A DNA stretch of 64,000 nt from Phanerochaete sordida (taxonomy: Eukaryota > Basidiomycota > Agaricomycetes > Polyporales > Phanerochaetaceae): positions 558,001 to 622,000 of the forward strand of contig BPQB01000012.1 in the NCBI GenBank assembly GCA_019973155.2, given 5' to 3'. A model generated the notes under the pieces. It was given only the letters and a program-made list of their open reading frames with translations. It searched no databases and was not told the DNA's origin. How positions within the stretch are numbered: the first letter of the stretch is position 1; each line of letters starts with the position of its first letter. Positions 32,286-44,695 of this stretch are shown here, piece by piece. The position numbers and the translations under genes are program-made.

Positions 32286-33430
32286 TGACGCAGCAGGAGC
32301 GATAGCCAGCGTGACCTTCTCCCCGCCGTCCGCCTCGACCGCGGTGACCGCGATCCATCCGTCCTCGTCCACGAGGAACTGCACCTCGAGCGTCGTGCGC
32401 AGGCGACCGTCGACCGTGCGCGCCTTGTGCGCCTCGAGCATGAGCGCGGCGAGGAACGCCGCCTTCACGAGCGTCTTCTCCTTCGTCTCGATCTCCTCCT
32501 CTTCGTCCTCATCCTCCTCGTCGCCGTCCGAGAGCTTCGGCGGCACCTCCCGTGTGATCTTCACGCCCTCCTTCGCCTCCTACACCTCGAAGCCAACCCG
32601 CGCGCGCTCGCCGACCTCGACGTCGAGGCGCACCGCGCGCCGCGCCGGCAGCGCCGTCTCGCGCAGCACAACAGGCACTCACTGCCCGTCGAGCGCGCTC
32701 TCCGCGCCCGCCTCGGGGAAGAGCAACCCGAGCGTGCGCGTCGTCGCCTTGACGCTCTGCAGCGCGTGCCCGGGCGCGAAGGCCGCGTTGACCTCGCGCT
32801 CCTCGGGCGTGCCCTCGCCGAGCGTCGCGAAAAGCTTTGCCTGGAGCACGGCGCCGCGCGCGAGTAGCGTCGTCGGGTCGCCGCCGCCGCCGACGACGAC
32901 GGTGCCCGCGGTGAACAGCGTCACGACGTCCTCGGACAGCCCCGCGGCGAGCGCCTCGTCGAGCCCCGGAAGGCGCGCGTGGCCGCCGACGTAGATGATC
33001 TCGTCGATGTCGTAGAGGTCGAGGCTCGCACCGGACGCGAGCACCTGCACCTGCTGGTAGACGTGGTCGTATATCGGGCGCATCTCCATGTCGAAGCGCA
33101 GGCAGCTGATTGTGCTCGTGAAGTCGAGGCCGTCCTTGAGGGACTCAGGAGGACCCGACGGAGCACGTCGCGGCGCCGGTCGATGCGGAGAGCGTGCGCT
33201 TCGTGTGCTCGACCGCGAGGCGCAGCTTCGCCTCGGCGCGCTTTCCCTGCGACTTGGTCGCGGGCGCGACGGTCAGCGGCGTCTTCGTCTTCTTGGTGAA
33301 CTCCTTCACGAAGAGCTTGATGAGCCGGTCGTCGATGGCGTCGCCGCCAACGGTGTAGTCGGAGAGCGTCGCGAGCGAGTATGCGAGGCCCTGGCAGACG
33401 AATAACAACGAGAGCTCGAGGGCCAGTACT
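32286..33430 (-). pseudogene. 5'-truncated SSZ1 relic, copy C (longest)
   Basis: Extends further 5' than the other relics, from ELSLLFVCQGLAYSLATLSD (SSZ1 residue ~260) to IAPAA. Lesions include a stop replacing Trp in GGQWVPVV (near 32680), further stops near 32580, an insertion near 33150 (VGSS, extra GGA) and loss of the normal stop (TGA to TCA). The 5' end joins directly to sequence that elsewhere lies upstream of the GMC gene, so the MYND gene of copy D is absent. Confidence 0.87.
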
Positions 33431-34398
33431 AACGAGAATAGTAAGCACGAAAGAGCGAAGAAACTGTCCGGATGGAGAAACCTCATGGTACTGCGCGGCA
33501 CTAGAGTCTTGCCAAGGTACGAGAGGCCCTGGGATACTTACTTTCTGTTAGATTATGAGTTGACCATGAAGGAGGAATGCACTCACAGCGAAGGCTAGCA
33601 GATTCGATGTGTGACATGCGACATTCCAGGCACTGAGTGTCGAATCAAGCTTGAGTCCGACGTCGAAGCAGATGCTGAACGTGGGACTGGTGGTAAACGC
33701 GACATGCTTACTATTAGCTTATCGAGCCTATTCAGTAAGCAACGCTTGCTTACCGTCTTTACTTACTGGCGCTTCTATAAGAAAGCAAAGCTTACCCGCA
33801 TCTGTATCGATCTTACCTCCAGAACAGGCCTTTTGCTCCTCTTCCAGCAGCCATGACCTGCACCTGTCTGTTCAAGATTCCTGGAAATGCACAGATATTC
33901 ATCCAATCCCTCAATATATTATGCCCACCATCTTCCAGCTGCCATACGGATGCTCGTAGCCAGAGCGTTGCTTACGACGTCAGACGAACTGCTCGACATA
34001 TACGGTACGTCTCTGAGTAGTCTCTCTTTCACCTGCTGAAGCTCCGTCACACAGCACTCCGTCTGCATAGTTGTGACCGTATCCTTTGTGCTGCCCTGCG
34101 GCGTGGCTGAGTTGGCCGAGCAGCATCACAGCCCAGAATATGCTTCGTCAGGGCCAGCGTGCCTCGCGGTCACGCGCTGCCCGGCCAACAACCCTCATCA
34201 CGCAGCTGACGGCCGTCCTCGGCGACGGGCCTCTCGTTATCGCGCGCTGACATCTCGCGCACCTCCCCTGCACGAATGCTGGCGGAGCGACGCACGTACG
34301 CCTGATGCCACGTCTGGCGTCTCTGGACGCGTTAAAGACCTAGCTAACCGACGACGGGCAGCGAGCCCCGCACGCCCCTCGTCGACACCGCGGGCACG
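33431..34398 (+). promoter_or_regulatory. GMC-4 upstream region, MYND gene missing
   Basis: No gene. The part after 33440 resembles the GMC-proximal half of the divergent promoters, including a diverged TTAC cluster at 33705-33825, the TATA-like TATAAG from 33776, and a leader-like segment. The CTTAC-N3-GTAAG dyad is not preserved; GTAAG and CTTAC occur 9 nt apart instead. Confidence 0.5.
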
Positions 34399-36729
<2,331 letters not shown>

Positions 36730-37040
36730 GCAAGGTGCTCGCTCCTCATGTCAGACGCAAGGCCGATGATATTGAACGTTTATACTTCACTTTCCTGTCC
36801 AGTGAATGACTTGGTATTTTTAGATGATGATGGCTAGAGGCTAGTTCTCATTTGCTGCTATCTGGGTACCGCGTTTGAGGCATGCAGCGACGGGATAGCG
36901 GTGGGATAGCTTCGCACGGGCGTCATTCCGGACAGGCTTCCATTACCAGGACACTCCAATTCTCACAGCAAACCTTAGCACTCTCTCCGCAACGACCACC
37001 TCCTCGCTTGCAGATTCACTGAACAGCGACACCGATTATC
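36730..37040 (+). promoter_or_regulatory. GMC-4/HET-4 intergenic region
   Basis: Homologous to 4509-4820, with no gene. It leads into the HET-4 ATG at 37041. Confidence 0.5.
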
Positions 37041-39415
37041 ATGTCGAGCTCCCCGTCCAGTCCGCAGGATACAGTCGTAGCCAGACCCTGTGAGTGTCCT
37101 ATATGCTTCCGGCGTTCATCAGCTAAACGCTTCGCTCGCAGTCACTGGAAAAAGACGTCGTCAGGACTCTGTCAGCGAAGCGAGTACCGCAGATAGTAGG
37201 ACCCAGGCCGCAGACATGCCCGGAACTGTACGTCCGCCCACTGCTTTCGTCCTGCCTTTCTGACATGACGCGAAAGGCTCAAAGCCCCCAGTCCCGAGAG
37301 CGGCCGTTTGTTCTCAAGGGCACACCCATCCGCATGCTTGGCTTCGATGTCCCCTGGGACGACGATGACGGTGCCAGCGAGGTGCAGGTCTCGGCCTCCC
37401 TGCTCAAACAGCCTTTCGCTCGCGATCGGGATCCCCGCAAGATGGACGAATTCCTCGCGCAGAAGCGGCGCATCGCCTGGGGCATCGTACAGATCGCTCA
37501 ATCCGGCACAGCAACAGAGCGAACGCTGTTCGGCTCCGGAAGCAAAAGATCCTTCACCCTTCGCCCACTTACCCATTCCAACATTCCTCTGCAGTGGACC
37601 CACATTGGCTGTGGCACTATCCCCAATGCCCTCGCCGATGTTCTGTGCGAGGAAATGACTGCTGAAGGCCTTCTTGACCACTTCAACCGTGTCATGGGCA
37701 CGAACGTGTCGCTCGATGTCCCCGGCTTGTCCGATTTCCTCGATGCAATCCGCTGCACTTCGCCCGATTTCGGGGTGGCTTACGGTAAAGTGCGAGCACG
37801 GTGGCCCGGGACTCGTGCTTGGCATCAGAATCCCCGGGAGGCTCTGACGATGGCAATAACGCATCAGCAGGAGGTCGACAATCGCAGGAGGACGCTCGAC
37901 AAGAGACGCCGAGAGTGCGCCGATGCCTTCAGCATCGGAAGGTCGGATACACCTCCTCGGCGTATCTGGGACCTGTACAGCAACCGTGTCCTCCCATACG
38001 GCACTGTATACGTACCCAAGCCACCAAATATCACGCAAATGCTTCAGAGTGACTTTCCTGACACTCTTTGGACTGTCTCGCATAGCTGGGTTGCCGCAGA
38101 GGCTCAGGAGAACGTCTGGACGCCCATCAACGGGTACCAATGGCCCGTGCCAATCCCCCGCGCAACAACGCTCGAGCACGTCCGCATCGAGCTCCTCAAC
38201 ATGGGTGCCGAGTACGTTTGGCTCGACGTCCTGTGTCTCCGACAGCAGGGTCGTGACGAGGACGAGGCGGTACGCCTCGAGGAGTGGAAGGTCGACGTAC
38301 CGACCATCGGGTACGTCTACCGCGAATCAGGGACGGGTAACCGGCCATGCGCGACATACTTCAACGGCCTCGGGCTGCCGCTCGACATGGCACCAGACGC
38401 ACTCGCGTCCAGAACGCACTGGCTCAACCGCGTCTGGACGCTGCAGGAGACGCTTCCCTCGTGGATCCCATGCGGCCTTACGGGGCGGAGGCCGCCCGCA
38501 GACAGCAGCATCATAACGCTCTTCTCGCGGCATGCTGAGCTCCTGCATCAGATCCCGAACGGGCACCAACGGCACCACGTCCCGAAAGGGCGCCGAGATA
38601 TGCTCATGCGAGAGCTTCAGAAACGTTCCTGCACCAGCGAGCTCGACCGGATCGCGGGGCTCGCGTATATAGCCAAGTGCTCGACGCTGCCAGTTTACCG
38701 GGCGGGCGCGGACGTCGAAGGCGCGTGGCAGCAGCTGCTGAAGCACGCGTCCGAGATGTGGCGCATGGACGTGATGTGCAAGCATCCGGCCGACGCGCCG
38801 TTCGCGCTGTTCCCGTCGTGGGACGCGTACGTCTCCGCGGGCCCCGCGTTTCGCCTGTCATCCTCCGGCCGGGGCCTCGAGCTTATCAACACGGAGTCGC
38901 GGAGCTCGGAAGAGCCGGGGCGGTACTGCCACTGGAGCAAGGTGCTCGGGCCGTGCAAGGTCATCGGCAAGACCGCGGCGCAGGACGGCGTCCAGCTTCG
39001 GCTTGAGGTCCGTCTCGATCCCGGCAAAAGTGCGAAGGCGCGTACGCTCACTGCGTGTGGCGCGCACGGCGTGCTCCTGGAGGGGATAAACTACCAGCTG
39101 GTCATCGTAGATGAACGTTATCCTCTATATTCCAACCTCTGCGCCGCGGTGGAGGTCGTTGGAGAGAGCGAGGCCAGCAAACGAGGGATACGCGGGGTGG
39201 AGGCGATCAAGTGGGCTGTGTTGCAATTCGACTGGAAGGGGCTCAATGACTTCCAACCATCTCCATTCCGAAGAACTCCGCTGATCGAAGGAAACACATG
39301 GATCACCTACCTAGCAGAAGACGAGGCTCTGCGGCGGACGTCCTACAAAGAGCGTTACTTGAAAGCGTTTCGAGTCATGACCGAACGGAAAGACACCCTG
39401 ATAGTCTCCGAGTAG
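37041..39415 (+). CDS. HET-domain protein HET-4, intact
   Basis: Exons 37041-37089, 37142-37227 and 37277-39415 encode 757 residues. Features in order are a short basic/Ser-rich N-terminus, the acidic PWDDDD patch, the HET core (LWTVSHSW, WLDVLCLRQQGRDEDE, HWLNRVWTLQET), the length-variable segment (here with GHQRHHVPKGRR) and the family C-terminus ending KDTLIVSE. Intron 2 (37228-37276) contains an ATG at 37265 in frame with exon 3 (MTRKAQSPQ), so intron retention or internal transcription would give an alternative 716-residue form. In HET-1 and HET-3 the same intronic position reads ATG ACG TGA, so that alternative is not conserved. Confidence 0.83.
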
Positions 39416-39490
39416 CTGCAGTCTCGAATACAGTATGTCTAGAGAGCGTATTTTATTTCTTCGCTGATTTCTTCTTGTATAGGTAGCAAT

Positions 39491-39604
39491 GACATGGCGG
39501 TACTGCCGCTGCAGGTCAGCGCCCACCTGGGCGTGATGGTGTATGATGTCGTAGGGAGAACTGCGGGTTTGATTTTGGAGGCGTTGCTTGTGGGAGGACG
39601 GTAG
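39491..39604 (+). pseudogene. Fossil last exon of a GMC oxidoreductase, copy D
   Basis: Same fossil as in copies [22 protein letters not shown], ending GGR-stop. Confidence 0.7.
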
Positions 39605-39969
39605 GCCTAGGGCTCGCTCCTAGTGCCGCACGGCAGGCGGATGAGATGTACATGACAATCTGCGAATTCATTGGATGCCCCGTATGCGAGCAAGCGGTAA
39701 TATGTATGATTTAGAACACGGGACATGAGACACTCGCGGAGAATTGTAGTTTGCTCGAAGACGAACCTGTGGGCGGACGTGCTCTGTTTCGGGGTGATAG
39801 GCCAAAAAGCGAATTCGCTGCCGGTGGACGCATCGCAATCCCCGAGATATCATAAGGATACGATGGCAGCCGTGGTGGATCTGACACCCGCACACGCACC
39901 CGCAGCGATAAGGAATAAATGCATCGAGTCTATCGAGACGGAATCCTCCAAGCGGTGTATCACGCAGCA

Positions 39970-40572
39970 GGCGCAATACTAGCCAGCGTGCCGCACCTTC
40001 TCCCCGCCATCCGCCTCGCCCGCGGTGATCTCGAGCCCGCCGGCCTCGTCCACGAGGAACTGCACCTCGAGCGTCGTGCGCCGGCGGCCGGCGGCCGGCG
40101 GCCGTCGACCGTGCGCGCCTTGTGCGCCTCGAGCATGAGCGCGGCGAGGAACGCCTCCTTCTCGAGCGTCTTCTCCTTTGTCTCGATCTCCTTCCTCTTC
40201 GTCCTCGTCCTCCTCTTCGTCCTCGAGCTTCGGCGGCGCCTCCTTCGTAATCTTCACGCCCTCCTTCGCCTCCCACATCTCGAAGCCGACGCGCGCGCCC
40301 TCGCCGACCTCGACGTCGAGGCGCACCGCGCGGCGCGCGGGCAGCGCCGTCTCGCGCAGCACGACGGGCACCCACTGCCCGCCGAGCGCATTCTCCGCGC
40401 CGTCCTCTGGCGGGGAAGAGCAAGCCGAGCGTGAAGGTCGTCGCCTTGACACTCTGCAGCGCGTGCCCGGGCGCGAACGCGGCCTTGACCTCGTGCTCCT
40501 CGGGCGTGCCCTAGCCGAGTGCGGCGGGGAGCTTCTCCTAGAGCACGGCGCCGCGCGCGAGCAGCGTCGTCG
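39970..40572 (-). pseudogene. SSZ1 relic, copy D (shortest and most decayed)
   Basis: Matches the C-terminal ~200 residues of SSZ1 in several frames (AFAPGHALQSVKATT, GGQWVPVVLRETALPARR, GVKITKEAPPKLE, TTLEVQFLVDEAGGL). It contains short indels, including a tandem GGCCGGC heptamer expansion at ~40080-40107. Its 5' end runs into a GCC triplet repeat and then HET sequence. Confidence 0.8.
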
Positions 40573-40575
40573 GGT

Positions 40576-40595
40576 CGCCGCCGCCGCCGCCGCCG
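40576..40595. repeat. GCC triplet repeat at an SSZ1/HET junction
   Basis: About six GCC/CGC units. SSZ1-derived sequence lies to the left (GDPTTLLARGAVL region) and the HET C-terminal relic begins immediately to the right at ~40602, so the repeat marks a rearrangement breakpoint. Confidence 0.6.
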
Positions 40596-40601
40596 CCGAT
40601 G

Positions 40602-41071
40602 GTGATTAGGATGCTTGGGCCGTGCAGACTCGTGGGCAACACCACCGTGGTGAACGGCGTCCTGTGGTGTCTTGAGGTCCACCTCAATCGCGGCGAACCT
40701 GCCAGAGTGCAGGCGTTCACTGCGCTGGGCGCGCACGGCGTGCTGCTGAAGGGAATAGACTACCGGCTAGTCATCCTTAACTTGTCTGGGGCCGGTCGTA
40801 CCTCACACGGCGTGATCGTGGAGGTTGTAGCAGTGGGCAAAGCGAACGGCTGGGGATCTCCCGTGGTAGAGGCAATCAAGTGGGCTGTGGTGTAAGTCGA
40901 AAGGATTGAGGTCAGGGGCCTCGTCGGATTTCTTCCAAGCCCACTTGAGGATACGGACGTCGTCTACTTGCCGGCAGAAGAAGCTCTGCGGCGGACGGCC
41001 TACAAGGAGCGTTACTTGGAAGCGTTTCGACTTATGACCGAACGGAAGGACAACCTGATAGTCTCCGAGTA
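40602..41071 (+). pseudogene. HET-gene C-terminal relic, left of the core
   Basis: Reads LGPCRLVGNTTVVNGVLW, GAHGVLLKGIDYRLVIL, VEAIKWAVV-stop, then YLPAEEALRRTAYKERYLEA to LIVSE-stop. It corresponds to the last ~155 residues of the HET proteins, has no HET core and one internal stop (near 40893). It resembles HET-6 more than HET-1 to -4. Sequence 41075-41160 after it matches the inverse of 50815-50725 beside HET-5. Confidence 0.8.
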
Positions 41072-41164
41072 GCTGCAGTCTTGAATACAATGTGTCCAGA
41101 GAGCTCATCTGGCCGCAGGAGCGGGCATGTTTCGAATGATAGCAGATCGCCGGGCAATGTCCAA

Positions 41165-41765
41165 TTGGCGTGGGCTGTGGCACAAACGACCTGTAGCAGA
41201 GAAATAAGCTTGTTTTGCACGATTTGAAGTATGCATGTGTAGCAGTTTACATTTTCGAGCACAAACACCGGAAGCACAGCCAACAAGTCCAGAGAATGAA
41301 CTACGTACCAGGAGCGATGCAAAGTGGGCAGGGGACAAGCGAAGAGATCACTGTTGCTTGCACTCTTCGGAGTCACTGCTTTCCGACGTGCCACGCGTGT
41401 CGGGGGGCCACGTCGGCGCGCGGGTCCATCGTCGTCTGAGTCATACTCCTGTCGCAATCGTCGGCGAAACTCGGTTAGCTAGGGAAGATTGCGTACACAC
41501 ATCCTCGAAGCGGTCCTCATCGTCACCATCCCTGTCATCTGCGAGGTCTTCGAAGCCGCCGTCATCGTCGGACGCTTCGTACACGAGATCTGCACGGATG
41601 ATAAACATGGACAGGCGACGGAAAGTCACACGGCTCACCTCCTTCAGGTCCTCGCAGATGTGGAGCCGATCTCGAGCTATTTACACGTATACAGACGCAA
41701 TGAATACTAGTCTCGAGCTGCTTCTCGACCGCCTCGAGGTCATCTTCATCTATCTCGCCCGGCCG
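41165..41765 (-). pseudogene. Inverted NAP1 3'-end relic
   Basis: On the minus strand 41760-41710 reads GEIDEDDLEAVEKQLET, matching NAP1 [17 protein letters not shown]. Then come the intron, an acidic ASDDDGGFEDLADDRDGDDE segment with RFEDV before the next intron, the terminal exon remnant, and ~200 bp matching the NAP1 3' UTR (49560-49840). It is a partial genomic copy, since introns are kept, in opposite orientation to the functional NAP1. Confidence 0.8.
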
Positions 41766-42117
41766 CCTTGCCCGATGGCGGCGATGGTGGCAGCGACGCG
41801 GCCTGGGTGGTGTAGACGCGCGCCACGTACGTCTCGAACGACCATCCGGTAGGGACGGCCGCGACGATGCGGCGTGCGCTTGGCAGTTCGTGCTTATTGC
41901 TTGGTCTGGGCGGCGCGGGGTGTTGATGCAGGGTGTGTAGTTGTCGTCGATGCGCAGCTGAGGGTGCATGGGACGCGCAACCTGCGCGTCGTCGATGCGG
42001 CGGTGTTGCCGCCAAGTTGCCGCTGCCTATGAGCGCGCACCTCAGTGCGACGGTGTATGGCGTTGTGGAGGAGGGCGCGGATTTGATCTTGGAGGACTTG
42101 CGTGCTGGTACATGGTA
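41766..42117 (+). pseudogene. GMC oxidoreductase exon 8-9 relic beside SSZ1
   Basis: Reads [18 protein letters not shown], then [18 protein letters not shown], an intron remnant, and VVDAQLRVHGTRNLRVVDAA to LILEDLRAGTW-stop, with a frame break near VLPPSCRCL. It occupies the same position, just 3' of an SSZ1 gene, as the shorter GMC fossils in copies A-D. It is probably the remains of the GMC gene that lay next to SSZ1 before the duplications. Confidence 0.8.
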
Positions 42118-42297
42118 AGCGGGGTGCTCAGTGTCAGACGCCAGGCGGGGGAATGAAAAGGGCAACTTACGTGTTCAGTGAGTGCTTAGTTGGAGGCCAC
42201 GCGCGCTGAGGCTCTCGGTTGTCCGGACATGCACTCGCAGCGAAGATGAAATGGATGTATTGTGTGTCTACCTAGGTGCAGTCTGACAGGCGGTGTC
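42118..42297. other. SSZ1 3' flank
   Basis: No gene. It is diverged but recognisably similar to the segment between the GMC fossil and the SSZ1 relic in copies A-D (for example 31919-32280), so the junction predates the duplications. Confidence 0.5.
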
Positions 42298-44344
42298 TTA
42301 TGAGGCAGGAGCAATGGCCAGAGTGACCTTTTCGCCGCCGTCCGCCTCGACGGCGGTGATCGCCAGTCCGCCGGCTTCGTTCACGAGGAACTGCACCTCG
42401 AGCGTCGTGCGCAGGCGGCCGTCGACCTTGCGCGCCTTGTGCGCCTCGAGCGTGAGCGCGGCGAGGAACGCCTCCTTCTCGAGCGTCTTCTCCTTCGTCT
42501 CGATCTCCTCCTCCTCTTCATCCTCCTCGTCTTCGTCGCCCTCGAGCTTCGGCGGCGCCTCCTTCGTGATCTTCACGCCCTCCTTCGCCTCCCACACCTC
42601 GAAGCCGACCCGCGCGCCCTCGCCGACCTCGACGTCGAGGCGCACCGCGCGGCGCGCGGGCAGCGCCGTCTCGCGCAGCACGACGGGCACCCACTGCCCG
42701 CCGAGCGCGTTCTCCGCGCCCTCCTCGGGGAAGAGCAGGCCGAGCGTGCGCGTCGTCGCCTTGACGCTCTGCAGCGCGTGCCCGGGCGCGAACGCGGCCT
42801 TGACCTCGCGCTCCTCGGCGGAGCCCTCGCCGAGCGTCGCGAGGAGCTTCGCCTGGAGCACCGCGCCGCGCGCGAGCAGCGTCGTCGGGTCGCCGACGCC
42901 GCCTCCGACGACGGTGCCCGCGGTGAACGGCGTCACGACGTCCTCGGAGAGGCCCGCCGCGAGCGCCTCGTCGAGCCCCGGGAGGCTCGCGGAGCCGCCG
43001 ACGTAGACGACCTCGTCGATGTCGTAGAGGTCGAGGCCCGCGCTGGACGCGAGCACCTGCACCTGCTTGTAGACGTGGTCGTAGATCGGGCGCATCTCCA
43101 TGTCGAAACGCAGGCGGTTGATCGCGCCGGTGAAGTCGAGGCCGTCCTTGAGCGACTCGACGGAGCACGTCGCGGCGCCGGTCGACGCAGAGAGCGTGCG
43201 CTTCGTGTGCTCGACCGCGAGGCGCAGCTTCGCCTCCGCGCGCTTGTCCTGCGGCTCGGTCGCGGGCGCGACGGTCAGCGGGGTCTTCGTCTTCTTCGTG
43301 AACTCCTTGGCGAAGAACTTGATGAGCCGGTCGTCGATGGCGTCGCCGCCGACGGTGTGGTCGGAGAGCGTCGCGAGCGAGTATGCAAGGCCCTGGCGGA
43401 CGGAGAGCAGCGAGAGCTCGAGGCCAGAGGCGCCGAGGTCCACGACGAGCTGGGTACGGTCCTCGCCGAGGGTGTCCTTGTCCGAACGAGGCGCAGAGGT
43501 GGTGGCAACGACGGCAGCACCAGCCTCTTCGAGCAGCTGCAGGACAGCGACGCCAGCATCCTTGGCGGCCTCCTCTAGGGCCTTCTTTTGCTCATCACCG
43601 AACCAGGTCGGGATCGTGATGACGACGCCGTGTACCTTGCGGCCGAGGAAGTCCTCGGCAGACTGAACGAGCGACTTGAGGAAGATGGTGGTCACCTCGC
43701 TCACGGTCAGGATGCGAGTGGTGGGGGTGGGCTCGGAACGAGGAGTCGCGACGTTCGAGGCCGAGGGCGTGGCAGCTGCCGACGTGACCTTGGACGTGGG
43801 AAGGGGAGTGGGGGCGGGCTGAAGGACCTGGACCTTGTAAGCGGCGGTGTCAGGAAGGTCAGGGTGCTGGATGACGGGGGCAGAGTTCGTGGGCTTGTCG
43901 GCAGGGATCTCGGAGAACCTGCGGTCGTTAGCATCACACCGGTACACGCGACAAGGGCACCTACTTCTTGCCAAGGAGGTTCCTGAAGCCAATGATGGTG
44001 TTCTGGGAGTTCTTGACAAGCTGGTGCTTGGCCTGGTTGCCGATGTACTGCAAAGCGTGTCGGTCGCTGTCATATTCGGGCGGTGGGTCAACGTACCATC
44101 TCCTCGCCGTGGAAGGCGATGGCGCAAGCAATCTGGCGCTCCCCATCTTCGTTGGCAATGCAGTCCGCATTCTCCTCCTACGCCGCCGTCAGCCTCGAGG
44201 AAACACGCGATCCTTGGCCATGCGCACCTTGTTCAGGACCGCAATAGATGCGTACGAGTTCCCGAAGTTGATACCAATGACGGCGGGGGCTGAGGAAACC
44301 TCAATGGGGGCATCTGCACTGCCGTTAGCCTTGGTGGCAGCCAT
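42298..44344 (-). CDS. SSZ1: SSZ1-type Hsp70, ribosome-associated complex subunit
   Basis: Four exons (44344-44228, 44177-44097, 44047-43965, 43918-42298) encode 633 residues. Ssz1 pairs with the J-protein zuotin in the ribosome-associated complex that works with Ssb on nascent chains in the cytosol. Seen here: the N-terminal nucleotide loop AVIGINFGNSYASIAVLN (~21-38), VVITIPTWFGDEQ (~192-204), the second phosphate loop LVVDLGASGLELSLL (~251-265), and VVYVGGSASLPGLDEAL. A Pro/Ser/Thr-rich stretch (~125-160) sits inside the ATPase region, and a strongly acidic GDEDEEDEEEEEIETKEK run lies in the C-terminal domain. It is longer than yeast Ssz1 because of these inserts. It is the intact parent of the four truncated relics and is divergent from UBP14 by 351 bp. 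Confidence 0.95.
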
Positions 44345-44695
44345 TTTTGGGACGGAGGAAAAGGGAGGAAGTTAGGAAGAGGGAGGTGTGGGGAAGGGGA
44401 GGACGAGCAAAAAACTGGATAGGCGTCTCATCTTATCTCGGCGTGCCTTCATGCTCTAGATTAGATCGGCGCCCATTAAGCACGACCTGCACGCGTACGC
44501 ACCTCCAAGCTTGCACACTACCGCGACTTTCTGCACATTTGTATCGCTTTGGTGCGCCACATACGCCGCCAGTAACACCCGAACAAGCGAGCTATTGTTG
44601 CAATCGAATCGAGATCGCTAGACGAGGTCTGTCTGCAGCCATGACCTCACAAGGTTTTCTCCGCCAGGACTGACCAGGTACTCGCATCCAGAACT
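44345..44695. promoter_or_regulatory. Divergent SSZ1/UBP14 promoter
   Basis: 351 bp with no gene. It has a purine-rich tract next to SSZ1 (44350-44410, GGAGGAAG/GAGGAAG words) and no TATA box, as is common for fungal housekeeping promoters. Confidence 0.5.
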
